Source: Pseudomonas abietaniphila
Lineage (GTDB): Bacteria; Pseudomonadota; Gammaproteobacteria; Pseudomonadales; Pseudomonadaceae
Direction of reading: 5' to 3'
DNA length: 64,000 nt
NCBI RefSeq assembly: GCF_900100795.1
Contig: NZ_FNCO01000017.1
Location: 102,349 to 166,348, forward strand
The notes under the pieces are model-generated. The model did no database searches. It had not been told where the DNA came from and worked only from the letters and a program-made list of their open reading frames with translations. Made by a program: the position numbers and the translations under genes. Below, one piece after another: positions 34,538 through 43,053 of this stretch (position 1 is the first letter of the stretch; every line of letters starts with the position of its first letter).

Positions 34538-35758
34538 ATGCCCATGCCAGACGCTTCAAGCGCCGCTTCACCTCGCCCTATCGCCGTCACGCTTCAGGTC
34601 GTTTCCATTGTTCTGTTCACGTTCATCGGCTACCTGAACATCGGCATTCCGCTGGCCGTACTGCCCGGATACGTCCACACCGACCTGGGGTTCGGTGCCG
34701 TGGCTGCCGGTCTCGTGATCAGCGTTCAGTACCTTGCGACGTTGCTCAGCCGGCCGTACGCCGGGCGCATCATCGACACCAAGGGGCCGAAGAAAGCCGT
34801 GATCATCGGCCTGTTCGGCTGCGGGCTAAGCGGCGTGTTCATGCTGCTGGCCGGATGGCTCGATGCCTGGCCGATGGCAAGCCTCATCAGCCTGTTCATC
34901 GGCCGCCTGGTGCTGGGTAGCGCCGAGAGCCTGGTGGGTTCGGGTTCGATCGGTTGGGGGATAGGCCGAGTAGGCGCTGCGAACACCGCCAAGGTGATCT
35001 CCTGGAACGGCATCGCCAGCTATGGCGCATTGGCCATCGGCGCGCCGCTGGGCGTCTTGCTGGTGAATGCCATGGGGCTGTGGAGCATGGGCGTGAGCAT
35101 CATGCTGCTGGCGGCGCTGGGGATTTCGCTGGCGTGGAAAAAGACGCCTGCGCCCATCGTGCACGGCGAACGCATGCCGTTCCTGCATGTGCTCGGTCTT
35201 GTCCTGCCCCACGGTACGGGGCTGGCTCTGGGGTCTATCGGTTTCGGCACCATCGCGACCTTCATCACGCTGTATTACGCGAGCCACACGTGGCCGAATG
35301 CGGTGCTGTGCCTGAGCCTGTTCGGCGCCTGCTTCATCGGCGCGCGACTGCTGTTCGGCAACATGATCAACCGCATTGGCGGCTTCCGCGTGGCGATTGC
35401 CTGCCTGTCGGTCGAGGCGCTGGGCTTGCTGCTGTTGTGGCTGGCGCCCAATCCAAACCTGGCGCTGGCGGGCGCCGCGCTGACCGGTTTCGGGTTCTCG
35501 CTGGTGTTCCCGGCGCTGGGTGTGGAAGCCGTGAATCTGGTGCCCGCTGCCAGTCGAGGGGCCGCGGTGGGCGCGTACTCACTGTTCATCGACTTGTCGC
35601 TCGGGATTACCGGTCCGGTGGCGGGCGCCGTGGCCGCAGGCTTTGGCTTCTCATCGATCTTTCTGTTTGCAGCACTGGCCTCGCTCGGCGGGCTGGGGCT
35701 GAGCATTTACCTGTACAAACAGGGGAAGGTGATGCGGGACAAAGCAGCGCCGGTCTGA
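34538..35758 (+). CDS. MFS transporter, YhhS/YfcJ-like
   Basis: A 406-residue inner-membrane transporter with about 12 membrane segments. The block VLPGYVHTDLGFGAVAAGLV, the loop LSRPYAGRIIDTKGPKK (motif A) and the segment GFGFSLVFPALGVEAVNLVP closely resemble E. coli YhhS and YfcJ, drug/sugar efflux-type members of unknown natural substrate. I start at ATG 34538 (MPMPDASS); ATG 34544 is equally possible. It converges with arfB, with a hairpin between them. Confidence 0.85.
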   Translation: MPMPDASSAASPRPIAVTLQVVSIVLFTFIGYLNIGIPLAVLPGYVHTDLGFGAVAAGLVISVQYLATLLSRPYAGRIIDTKGPKKAVIIGLFGCGLSGVFMLLAGWLDAWPMASLISLFIGRLVLGSAESLVGSGSIGWGIGRVGAANTAKVISWNGIASYGALAIGAPLGVLLVNAMGLWSMGVSIMLLAALGISLAWKKTPAPIVHGERMPFLHVLGLVLPHGTGLALGSIGFGTIATFITLYYASHTWPNAVLCLSLFGACFIGARLLFGNMINRIGGFRVAIACLSVEALGLLLLWLAPNPNLALAGAALTGFGFSLVFPALGVEAVNLVPAASRGAAVGAYSLFIDLSLGITGPVAGAVAAGFGFSSIFLFAALASLGGLGLSIYLYKQGKVMRDKAAPV

Positions 35759-35762
35759 CGAA

Positions 35763-35800
35763 GACAGGGCTGCCACGCCTTCGGCAGTGAGAGCCCTGTC
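35763..35800. terminator. Possible shared terminator between MFS gene and arfB
   Basis: GACAGGGCT-GCC and GGC-AGTGAG-AGCCCTGTC can form a hairpin between the convergent stops. No clear T-run. Confidence 0.4.
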
Positions 35801-35806
35801 GCAACG

Positions 35807-36220
35807 TCAAAAATCCACTTTCCCCCGCCCCGCCTTGATCGACCCGCGTTTGGATTTCGATTCCAGCCTGCGGGTTTTCGACCCCAATGTCGGTTTGGTT
35901 GGCCGACGCTTTTTCTCGACCTTCGCCGCGCTGACAATCAATTCGCTCAGCCGCTCCAGCGCGTCCGCGCGGTTCTGTTCCTGGGTACGGTATTGCTGAG
36001 CCTTGATGATGATCACGCCGTCACTGGTGATTCGACTGTCGCGCAGTGCCAGCAGCCGTTCCTTGTAGAACGGGGGCAAGGACGACGCGTTGATGTCGAA
36101 CCGCAGGTGCACCGCACTGGACACCTTATTGACGTTCTGACCGCCCGCGCCTTGCGCGCGAATGGCCGTCAGCTCGACTTCGTTGTCCGGCAGGTGCACG
36201 TTGTTGGAGATGATCAGCAT
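35807..36220 (-). CDS. arfB: ArfB, ribosome-rescue peptidyl-tRNA hydrolase
   Basis: A 137-residue release-factor-like protein. The catalytic GGQ is in RAQGAGGQNVNKVSSAV (residues 26-28) and the basic C-terminal tail (KKRRPTKPTLGSKTRRLESK) is the part that enters the empty mRNA channel of stalled ribosomes in the ArfB/YaeJ family. No codon-recognition domain is present, which separates it from RF1/RF2. ATG at 36220 gives MLIISNNVHLPDNEVELTAI; an upstream extension reads into REP DNA. Confidence 0.95.
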   Translation of the reverse strand: MLIISNNVHLPDNEVELTAIRAQGAGGQNVNKVSSAVHLRFDINASSLPPFYKERLLALRDSRITSDGVIIIKAQQYRTQEQNRADALERLSELIVSAAKVEKKRRPTKPTLGSKTRRLESKSKRGSIKAGRGKVDF

Positions 36221-36253
36221 GGGACATCGCAGCTCGTGAAGGGAGTGAAAACC

Positions 36254-36343
36254 TTGTAGAAGCGCGCTCGCCCGCGATTGCAGGGTATCAGCCACCGAAG
36301 AGGTGATGGACAGATGGCAATCGCGGGCAAGCGCGCTCCTACA
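36254..36343. repeat. REP-type inverted repeat
   Basis: TTGTAGAAGCGCGCTCGCCC and GGGCAAGCGCGCTCCTACAT face each other between arfB and aroP; the left copy has a GA in place of GG. Confidence 0.8.
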
Positions 36344-36363
36344 TACAGCCGCCGTTCCAGCGC

Positions 36364-37788
36364 TTACTTAATGATCGACGTGCGCTGCGCCATCGACTCG
36401 CCGTCGGCATAGCGCTTGTTCTTGATCACGTAGAACACCCACATGACCACCAGCCACACCGGAATCGCATAGACCGACACCTGAATACCCGGAATCATCA
36501 GCATGATGCCCAGGATCAGCACAACAAACGCCAGGCACAGGTAGTTGCCAAACGGATACCAAAGCGCCTTGAACAGCGGTTGCCTGTCCTTGCGAGTCAT
36601 GTGCTGGCGGAATTTCAGGTGCGAGTAGCTGATCATCGCCCAGTTGATCACCAGCGTCGCAACCACCAGTGACATCAACAGTTCCAGCGCATTCTGCGGG
36701 ATCAGGTAGTTGAGCAACACCGCAATCAACGTCACCGCCGCCGACACCAGAATCGCCCGCACCGGCACGCCTCGACCATCGACCCGCGCCAGCGATTGCG
36801 GCGCATCGCCCTGCTCGGCCATGCCGAACAGCATCCGCGCGTTGCAATAGGTGCCGCTGTTGTACACCGACAACGCGGCCGTCAGCACCACAAAGTTGAG
36901 AATGTGCGCCGCTGTCGTGCTGCCCAGCATCGAGAACACATGCACGAACGGGCTGCCACTGTAGGCATCGCCCGATGCGTTGAGATCAACCAGCAAGGCA
37001 TCCCATGGCGTCAACGACAGCAGGACCACGAGCGATCCGATGTAGAAAATCAGGATGCGGTAGATCACCTGATTGATCGCTTTGGGGATGATAGTTCTCG
37101 GCTGATCGGCTTCGGCTGCAGTGAAGCCCAGCATTTCCAGACCGCCGAACGAGAACATGATGAACGCCAGGGCCATCACCAGACCGCTGACCCCATTGGG
37201 GAAGAAGCCGCCGTGGTCCCACAGGTTACTGACGGAGGCCTGCGGGCCACCGCTGCCACTGACGAGCATGTAACTGCCCAGCGCGATCATGCCCAGGATG
37301 GCCACAACCTTGATGATTGCGAACCAGAATTCCGCCTCGCCGAAGACTTTGACGTTGGCCAGGTTGATGACGTTGATCATCACGAAGAACACGGCGGCAG
37401 ATGCCCAGGCCGGGATCTCCGGCCACCAGTACTGCACGTATTTGCCGACGGCGGTCAACTCCGACATGCCCACCAGGATGTACAGTACCCAGCAATTCCA
37501 GCCGGACAGGAAACCGGCGAAACCGCCCCAATACTTGTGTGCGAAATGGCTGAACGACCCGGCGACCGGCTCTTCGACGATCATTTCGCCCAGCTGGCGC
37601 ATGATCATGAAGGCGATGAAGCCGCACAGGGCATAGCCGAGAATCATCGACGGCCCCGCCGATTTGAGAACGCCCGCCGACCCCAGGAACAATCCTGTGC
37701 CGATGGCGCCTCCGAGGGCGATCAGCTGGATGTGACGGTTTTTAAGACCACGCTTCAAGTCACCCGAATGGGACATGTGTTCACTCAT
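36364..37788 (-). CDS. aroP: Aromatic amino acid permease AroP-type
   Basis: A 474-residue amino acid/polyamine/organocation transporter with 12 predicted membrane segments. LKRGLKNRHIQLIALGGAIG and GLFLGSAGVLKSAGPSMILG match AroP/PheP, as do EEPVAGSFSHFAHKYWGGFA and the segment NVKVFGEAEFWFAIIKVVAI. It should import phenylalanine, tyrosine and tryptophan by proton symport. Proximity to phhR/phhABC (the PA0866 position in P. aeruginosa) supports this. GABA or other substrates cannot be excluded. Confidence 0.85.
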   Translation of the reverse strand: MSEHMSHSGDLKRGLKNRHIQLIALGGAIGTGLFLGSAGVLKSAGPSMILGYALCGFIAFMIMRQLGEMIVEEPVAGSFSHFAHKYWGGFAGFLSGWNCWVLYILVGMSELTAVGKYVQYWWPEIPAWASAAVFFVMINVINLANVKVFGEAEFWFAIIKVVAILGMIALGSYMLVSGSGGPQASVSNLWDHGGFFPNGVSGLVMALAFIMFSFGGLEMLGFTAAEADQPRTIIPKAINQVIYRILIFYIGSLVVLLSLTPWDALLVDLNASGDAYSGSPFVHVFSMLGSTTAAHILNFVVLTAALSVYNSGTYCNARMLFGMAEQGDAPQSLARVDGRGVPVRAILVSAAVTLIAVLLNYLIPQNALELLMSLVVATLVINWAMISYSHLKFRQHMTRKDRQPLFKALWYPFGNYLCLAFVVLILGIMLMIPGIQVSVYAIPVWLVVMWVFYVIKNKRYADGESMAQRTSIIK

Positions 37789-38322
37789 TGAATAGTCACC
37801 TTCTTGTTCTTGTCTGTGACGGAATCGAACCCGACGCGCTCATGACGCGGCGGAATGAAACGGAGTGGGTAAACCCCGAATTTTTGTGGCGTCCATACGC
37901 CGATGATTCACAGAAAAAACGCGGCGCATTGTACACCGGCAACGTTGTCGTTCGCCGAGAAAACCTGTGCGCTCGGTCAGAGACCTGCCCCGGAAAACAG
38001 GAGGCTTTTGGCTAAACGTCAGACTATTTCGCGTTCGAATGGCACGGAAAATTTTTCAAAACCGACACAATTCCGTCGTAAAAAAAATTCAGAAGAAACG
38101 CTTCAGCTCTGGCGTTGTTTTTCCAGCAAGTTTTTGTTTTTCAGGCAGATTGCCAGTATTTTGCATCTGAAATTTCTTTTGCAACAGTCGGACTATTGAA
38201 CTAGTTTTTTCATCGCTGCTGGCCAAGAAGGTCAGTGTGCTTCCATGACGAGGCAGCCTCGGGCGCCAGCCAGTGGTCCTCGTCGCATTCGGCAAGTACG
38301 TCATTCCCCAGGAGATTCACCT
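37789..38322. other. AT-rich intergenic leader before the peptide gene
   Basis: No gene. From about 38030 to 38220 the DNA is clearly richer in A and T than its surroundings (runs such as AAAATTTTTC and GTTTTTGTTTTTC). It holds the aroP promoter on one side and probably that of the peptide gene on the other. No consensus promoter is certain. Confidence 0.5.
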
Positions 38323-38460
38323 ATGCAATCAGTGGAACATACTCTGGAAGAAGAACTGCAACTGGACGACTGGTTTGAAGCACCGACTCATGACGCTGCC
38401 GTGGAGATGATGCAAGCCGACGCCGTGGTGGCGTTTGGCACCGCGATGTGGCCGTTCTAA
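38323..38460 (+). CDS. 45-residue acidic peptide, possible modified-peptide precursor
   Basis: A 45-codon gene with a strong ribosome site (CCAGGAGATTCACCT before ATG). The peptide begins MQSVEHTLEEELQLDDWFEA and ends VVAFGTAMWPF. It has ten Asp/Glu and no Lys or Arg, and changes from an acidic helical N-terminal part to a hydrophobic C-terminus. This leader/core-like split is common in precursors of ribosomally made modified peptides, but no known class motif (no double-Gly, no Cys) is present. A strong terminator follows the stop within 13 bases, then the M29-like gene. A regulatory leader peptide is the main alternative. Confidence 0.6.
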   Translation: MQSVEHTLEEELQLDDWFEAPTHDAAVEMMQADAVVAFGTAMWPF

Positions 38461-38472
38461 GGCAGACAAAGG

Positions 38473-38502
38473 GCGAACGCGTCTGACGCGTTCGCTTTTT
38501 TT
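38473..38502 (+). terminator. Strong intrinsic terminator between peptide and M29-like genes
   Basis: GCGAACGCG-TCTGA-CGCGTTCGC followed by seven Ts. It should end most transcripts after the peptide gene; read-through would feed the gene at 38532. Confidence 0.9.
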
Positions 38503-38531
38503 GTTTTCAGCATTTGCAACGGAGCGCCCCC

Positions 38532-39506
38532 ATGATGGAACAGAGCAGCGCAATCGAGCACTTTCTTTATTACCTGCGACACCATCCGGCTATCGACGGC
38601 ATGTCCTCACCCAACGTGTTGCTGGCCCACACCGGAGATTACACGGCAATCGTCGGCAACATCGTCGAAAGCGCCACCGCCCATAATGCCTTGCGCTTCA
38701 GCACGATGGCGCTTGATGCATCCCCCATTGATGAGTTGGCCCAAGCCATTACCCACGCCGACCTCTACGTGCTGTTCTACGATGCCTCAACCCTGCCCCA
38801 TCCAAGCGCCGAAGGCCCGGCCTTCATTCGCTCGTTGCAGACGGTGATGTCGGATCAATGGAAGAAATCCCTGCTGTTCAAGGATTACGGCCGCTATTTC
38901 TACGACACCTTCAGCGTTAAACCCGAACGCATCGCCCACCTGAACGCAGCCCTGATCGACCATATGAATCAAGGCGAGACGCTGAGCTTCAGCGATGAAC
39001 GTGGCTCTTACTTCGAAGCGCCGCTGCGTGAGTTGAAGAAATGGACCAACATCAATGGGGTCGGCAATTACGACCTGGCGCCAGGTGAGATCGCGACCCA
39101 CAGCGACTCGATCAATGGCCACGTTAAATTCGTCGGCACCTTTCTCAGCACGATCCCCTTCGCCCGCAAATACGGGGTGATCGAATCACCGCTGGAACTG
39201 CGGATCGAAAACTCCACCATCACCCGCGTCGCAACCGACGTACCGGGGCTGGAAAACGACTTCAACAAATACCTGGATGCCAACCCGTCTAACCGGCGGG
39301 TGGAGGAGTTGGGCATCGGCACCAACGAGGGCGTGACCCGGCTGTATGCACGCAACGCCGGCTTCGAAGAACGCCATTGCGGCCTCCATCTGGGACTCGG
39401 CGGCGGCGCGAAGGGCAGCCATCACCTGGACCTGATTTTCAACAGCGGAACGCTGGCTGTGGATAAACGCGTGGTGTTTGACGGGGCGTTTCATCTGAAC
39501 GTTTAG
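38532..39506 (+). CDS. M29 aminopeptidase-like protein beside the peptide gene
   Basis: A 324-residue protein related to the AmpS/aminopeptidase T (M29) fold. NYDLAPGEIATHSDSINGHV matches the first metal motif (Glu186), EELGIGTNEGVTRLY the second (Glu259) and HLGLGGGAKGSHHLDLIF the last three (His286, His298, Asp300), so all five expected metal ligands are present. It is shorter than typical M29 enzymes (about 370-410), and the N-terminal third (SAIEHFLYYLRHHPAIDGMS) is unlike them. ATG at 38532 has GGAG seven bases before it. Its neighbour is the 45-residue peptide gene, which suggests the peptide as substrate; this is inference. Confidence 0.7.
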   Translation: MMEQSSAIEHFLYYLRHHPAIDGMSSPNVLLAHTGDYTAIVGNIVESATAHNALRFSTMALDASPIDELAQAITHADLYVLFYDASTLPHPSAEGPAFIRSLQTVMSDQWKKSLLFKDYGRYFYDTFSVKPERIAHLNAALIDHMNQGETLSFSDERGSYFEAPLRELKKWTNINGVGNYDLAPGEIATHSDSINGHVKFVGTFLSTIPFARKYGVIESPLELRIENSTITRVATDVPGLENDFNKYLDANPSNRRVEELGIGTNEGVTRLYARNAGFEERHCGLHLGLGGGAKGSHHLDLIFNSGTLAVDKRVVFDGAFHLNV

Positions 39507-39580
39507 GCGTCGACTTCTCCAGTGGCCGCGCGCAAGCATCGCGATGCAAGCTCACTCTCACTGACCTTTGCAACAGAAAC

Positions 39581-39612
39581 AAAAACGCCAGTCTCTCGAC
39601 TGGCGTTTTTTA
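39581..39612. terminator. Bidirectional intrinsic terminator
   Basis: AAAAACGCCAGTC-TCTC-GACTGGCGTTTTTT lies between the convergent M29-like gene and rluB and has A/T runs on both sides. Confidence 0.9.
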
Positions 39613-39625
39613 TTTCACACCGCAA

Positions 39626-40852
39626 TCACTCAGGCTTGCGACGACCGAAGCCCGGACGCTGACCGGAACCGGCTGGCGGGCCACGGCGCTTGCCGGACGG
39701 GCTTTTGTCATCGACCAGCTTGATGCCGGGACGCGAGGTCTTCGGTTTGGCCGGGCGCTTGTTCATGTCGCTAGGACGTTCGGCCACGGGTGTGCCGCGG
39801 CTGCTGTCGCCACGGTTTTCACCACGGCTGTCGCTACGACCGCCAACTGCCGGACGTGGCGTACGGGCTGGACGCCCCCCTTCGGCCGGCTTGCGCGCAG
39901 GGCGCTCGCCGTCGGCCATGCGCGGCTCGCGAGGTGCACGCTCGGCAGGCACGGCATCCTTGGCCGGACGCAACTGACGCACGCGTTCGCCTTTGCCCAA
40001 TGGACGCGAAGACTGACGCTGAAGACGTTCCAGCTTGTCCTTGGTCTTGGCGTTCATCTGTGGCATGGCAACCGGCGTCAGACCGACTTCAGCGCTGAGG
40101 ATGTCGACTTCCTGCTGACTCATTTCGCGCCAGCGGCCCATCGGCAGGTCGGAATTGAGGAACACCGGACCGAAACGCACGCGCTTCAGACGGCTGACCA
40201 CCAGACCTTGGGATTCCCACAAGCGACGCACTTCGCGGTTACGGCCTTCCATCACCACGCAGTGGTACCAATGGTTGAAACCTTCACCGCCCGGCGCTTG
40301 CTGGATGTCGGTGAAACGCGCTGGACCGTCTTCCAGGATCACACCGTTCTTCAGGCGCAGCAGCATGTCGTCGTCGACTTCGCCACGCACACGCACGGCG
40401 TACTCGCGGTCCATCTCGAACGAGGGGTGCATCAGGCGGTTGGCCAGCTCACCGTCGGTGGTGAACATCAGCAAACCGGTGGTGTTGATGTCCAGACGAC
40501 CGATGTTGATCCAGCGGCCTTCTTTCGGGCGCGGCAGACGATCAAACACGGTCGGACGGCCTTCAGGGTCGTCACGGGTGCAGATTTCGCCGTCTGGCTT
40601 GTTGTACATGATGACGCGGCGAACGGTTTCGGCCGCTTCTTCGCGACGGATAACGCGACCGTCAACGGTGATGGCGTCATGCAGATCGACGCGCTGACCC
40701 AGGCTTGCCTGAACGCCGTTGACCTTGATGCGGCCTTCGCCGATCCAGGCCTCGACGTCACGGCGCGAGCCGACGCCAATGCGTGCGAGGACCTTTTGCA
40801 GTTTTTCGCCTGCTGGGCCGATCTCTTTGTCCTGCTTGTCTTGTTCACTCAT
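39626..40852 (-). CDS. rluB: 23S rRNA pseudouridine synthase RluB
   Basis: A 408-residue enzyme making pseudouridine 2605 in 23S rRNA. An S4 RNA-binding domain (about 17-60, KLQKVLARIGVGSRRDVEAW) is followed by the RsuA-type catalytic domain with GRLDINTTGLLMFTTDG (catalytic Asp121). From about residue 250 a long tail rich in Arg, Pro, Gly and Ser is low-complexity and likely disordered, a usual feature of pseudomonad RluB. Confidence 0.93.
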   Translation of the reverse strand: MSEQDKQDKEIGPAGEKLQKVLARIGVGSRRDVEAWIGEGRIKVNGVQASLGQRVDLHDAITVDGRVIRREEAAETVRRVIMYNKPDGEICTRDDPEGRPTVFDRLPRPKEGRWINIGRLDINTTGLLMFTTDGELANRLMHPSFEMDREYAVRVRGEVDDDMLLRLKNGVILEDGPARFTDIQQAPGGEGFNHWYHCVVMEGRNREVRRLWESQGLVVSRLKRVRFGPVFLNSDLPMGRWREMSQQEVDILSAEVGLTPVAMPQMNAKTKDKLERLQRQSSRPLGKGERVRQLRPAKDAVPAERAPREPRMADGERPARKPAEGGRPARTPRPAVGGRSDSRGENRGDSSRGTPVAERPSDMNKRPAKPKTSRPGIKLVDDKSPSGKRRGPPAGSGQRPGFGRRKPE

Positions 40853-41061
40853 CTGGGCACCTCCCGGTGTGTCGAATCAGGGCGTGCGCGAGTGGGCACG
40901 GCCTGTTGCCCTGTTCTCCGGCAAGAGTGACTCTCTGGGCCGGAAGGGCTGAAAACTGAAACCTGTGGCGAGTGTGGATCGCCAAAAGGTCGCGAATCAT
41001 ACGCTCATGGAACGCGTTGCGCATCAGAGACTAGACGAAAACGCCGATAACGATGGCGGGC

Positions 41062-41250
41062 TCACTTCTTTTTCCGCCGACCGGACGCCTTGAGCTTGAC
41101 CAACCTCATGGCCGACTCGGCCAGGACCGAACGTTTCTCGTCCTTGTCCATCTTCTTCCACGACTTGATCTCGCGCTTGCTGCGCCCGCAACCAAGGCAG
41201 ATGTCGTCGTCGAATTTGCAGACGCTGATGCAGGGGTCTTTGGTGCTCAT
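41062..41250 (-). CDS. DUF1289 small zinc-type protein
   Basis: A 62-residue protein, MSTKDPCISVCKFDDDICLG..., with four cysteines (7, 11, 18, 21) arranged as in DUF1289/YdhL proteins and probably binding a metal. The C-terminus is strongly basic (ASGRRKKK). ATG at 41250 is preferred; a GTG at 41265 would add MAKET. Function is unknown. Confidence 0.8.
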   Translation of the reverse strand: MSTKDPCISVCKFDDDICLGCGRSKREIKSWKKMDKDEKRSVLAESAMRLVKLKASGRRKKK

Positions 41251-41274
41251 GGTTTCTTTAGCCACCGCGATAAC

Positions 41275-41368
41275 ACTGTGGGAGCGAATTCATTCGCGAA
41301 AAAAAGTCCAGGCAAAAAGGGATATGTCGGTCATATGGGCCTCTCGCGAATGAATTCGCTCCCACAGG
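41275..41368. repeat. Palindromic intergenic repeat (GTGGGAGCGAATTCATTCGC type)
   Basis: GTGGGAGCGAATTCATTCGC and GCGAATGAATTCGCTCCCAC are exact inverted arms about 50 bp apart, the same type as at 20336-20428. Confidence 0.85.
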
Positions 41369-41410
41369 ATCTCGCCTCATCGCAATATTGTGGCGACCGT
41401 CACTCATTGC

Positions 41411-42202
41411 CTACCGCGGATCTTCGTCGTCCGCCGGCTCATCTTCCAATTCAGACTCTTTATCGTCCTGATCGAGCAATAAATCGTCGAAATCAGTTTT
41501 CAGGCCCTGCTCCATGGTGTCGAGCTCAGCCAGCAGGCTGCGGAAACTGGTTTCATCGCGCGGCGGTTCCGGCTCGGCGTCGGGGTCTGCTTCCAGGCTG
41601 GCGTCGGCCAGCGCTTGCAAATGCGCGGGCACCGGGGCGTCGTCGAAGTCCAGGATCGGTTCGGCTTCCATCTCGCGAAGGTCGGCCAGCGGCGGCAACT
41701 CATCGAGGTTTTTCAGGTTGAAGTGATCGAGAAACGCCTTGGTGGTGGCGAACATCGCCGGCTTGCCCGGCACATCGCGGTAACCGACGATCCTGATCCA
41801 TTCACGCTCAAGCAAGGTCTTGACGATGTTGCTGTTGACCGCCACACCCCGAACATCTTCGATTTCGCCCCGGGTAATCGGCTGCCGGTAGGCGATCAAC
41901 GCCATGGTCTCGAGCAGCGCGCGGGAATAGCGCTGCGGGCGCTCTTCCCACAAGCGACCGACCCACGGCGCGAACTTTTCGCGAATCTGCAGGCGATACC
42001 CCGTCGCCACTTCCTTCAATTCAAACGCACGGTTGTCGCAGGATTTGCTCAGCAACGTCAGGGCTTTCTTGAAGACGGCGGGTTCGGGACGCTCGCCCTC
42101 CTCGAACAGCTCGTACAGCCGCTCGAGCGATTGGGGTTTACCCGAGGCCAGCAGGAAGGCTTCGAGCAGCGGCGCGAGTTCGCGGGGTTCGGTCAGGTTC
42201 AT
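41411..42202 (-). CDS. scpB: Segregation and condensation protein ScpB
   Basis: A 263-residue winged-helix kleisin partner. The core (about 1-170) includes YSRALLETMALIAYRQPITR and IEDVRGVAVNSNIVKTLLE, conserved in ScpB. The last 90 residues are acidic and low-complexity, an extension common in Pseudomonas. With ScpA it should bind Smc and aid chromosome segregation. It starts 17 bases after scpA ends. Confidence 0.95.
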   Translation of the reverse strand: MNLTEPRELAPLLEAFLLASGKPQSLERLYELFEEGERPEPAVFKKALTLLSKSCDNRAFELKEVATGYRLQIREKFAPWVGRLWEERPQRYSRALLETMALIAYRQPITRGEIEDVRGVAVNSNIVKTLLEREWIRIVGYRDVPGKPAMFATTKAFLDHFNLKNLDELPPLADLREMEAEPILDFDDAPVPAHLQALADASLEADPDAEPEPPRDETSFRSLLAELDTMEQGLKTDFDDLLLDQDDKESELEDEPADDEDPR

Positions 42203-42219
42203 CGATCAGCTCTTGCTCT

Positions 42220-43053
42220 TTATTCGGCTCGCGCACGCACATGAATGACAGCGAAAGGTTCGTTCTGGACCAGCTCGACCAGTTGCTCCTTGACCAGCTC
42301 AAGGACGGCCATGAAGGTGACGACTACGCCCAGACGCCCTTCCTCTGCCGTGAACAGCTCGGCAAAGGGCACAAACCCGGCACCTTTCAGGCGCTCCAGA
42401 ACATCGCTCATCCGCTCGCGGGTCGAGAGCGCCTCCCGGCTGACCTGATGGCTTTCGAACATGTCACCACGGCGCAGCACCTCGGCCATGGAGATCAACA
42501 ATTCTTCCAGCGCGACGTCGGGTAACAACTTGCGCGCCCGCGCTTCCGGTGCGTCGAGCTTCGGCACCACGACATCGCGCCCGACGCGGGACAACCCGTC
42601 GATGCCTTCGGCTGCGGCCTTGAAGCGCTCGTATTCCTGCAAGCGACGAATCAGTTCGGCGCGCGGATCGTCTTCTTCCGCTTCGACCGACTCCGAGCGC
42701 GGCAGCAGCATGCGCGACTTGATCTCGGCGAGCATCGCGGCCATGACCAGGTATTCGGCGGCCAGCTCCAGGCGCACGGTCTTCATCAGCTCGACGTAGC
42801 CCATGTACTGGCGAGTGATTTCCGCCACCGGGATGTCCAGGATGTTGATGTTCTGTTTGCGAATCAGATACAGCAGAAGGTCGAGGGGGCCTTCAAACGC
42901 TTCGAGAAAGACTTCCAGCGCATCCGGCGGAATGTACAGGTCAAGCGGCATCTGCGTGACGGCCTGACCGTAGACCATCGCAAAGGGCAGTTCCTGCTGC
43001 GCATCGGCTTGCGGGTCGAGCACTGCAACGCCAGGCGTTTGGAGGTCGGTCAC
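42220..43053 (-). CDS. scpA: Segregation and condensation protein ScpA
   Basis: A 277-residue kleisin. FEGPLDLLLYLIRKQNINIL and DIPVAEITRQYMGYVELMKT are the N-terminal Smc-binding segments, and the C-terminal winged helix (FTAEEGRLGVVVTFMAVLEL) contacts the other Smc head. It appears to start with GTG at 43053, overlapping the yciO stop by three to four bases, so yciO-scpA-scpB are translationally linked. Confidence 0.93.
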   Translation of the reverse strand: MTDLQTPGVAVLDPQADAQQELPFAMVYGQAVTQMPLDLYIPPDALEVFLEAFEGPLDLLLYLIRKQNINILDIPVAEITRQYMGYVELMKTVRLELAAEYLVMAAMLAEIKSRMLLPRSESVEAEEDDPRAELIRRLQEYERFKAAAEGIDGLSRVGRDVVVPKLDAPEARARKLLPDVALEELLISMAEVLRRGDMFESHQVSREALSTRERMSDVLERLKGAGFVPFAELFTAEEGRLGVVVTFMAVLELVKEQLVELVQNEPFAVIHVRARAE

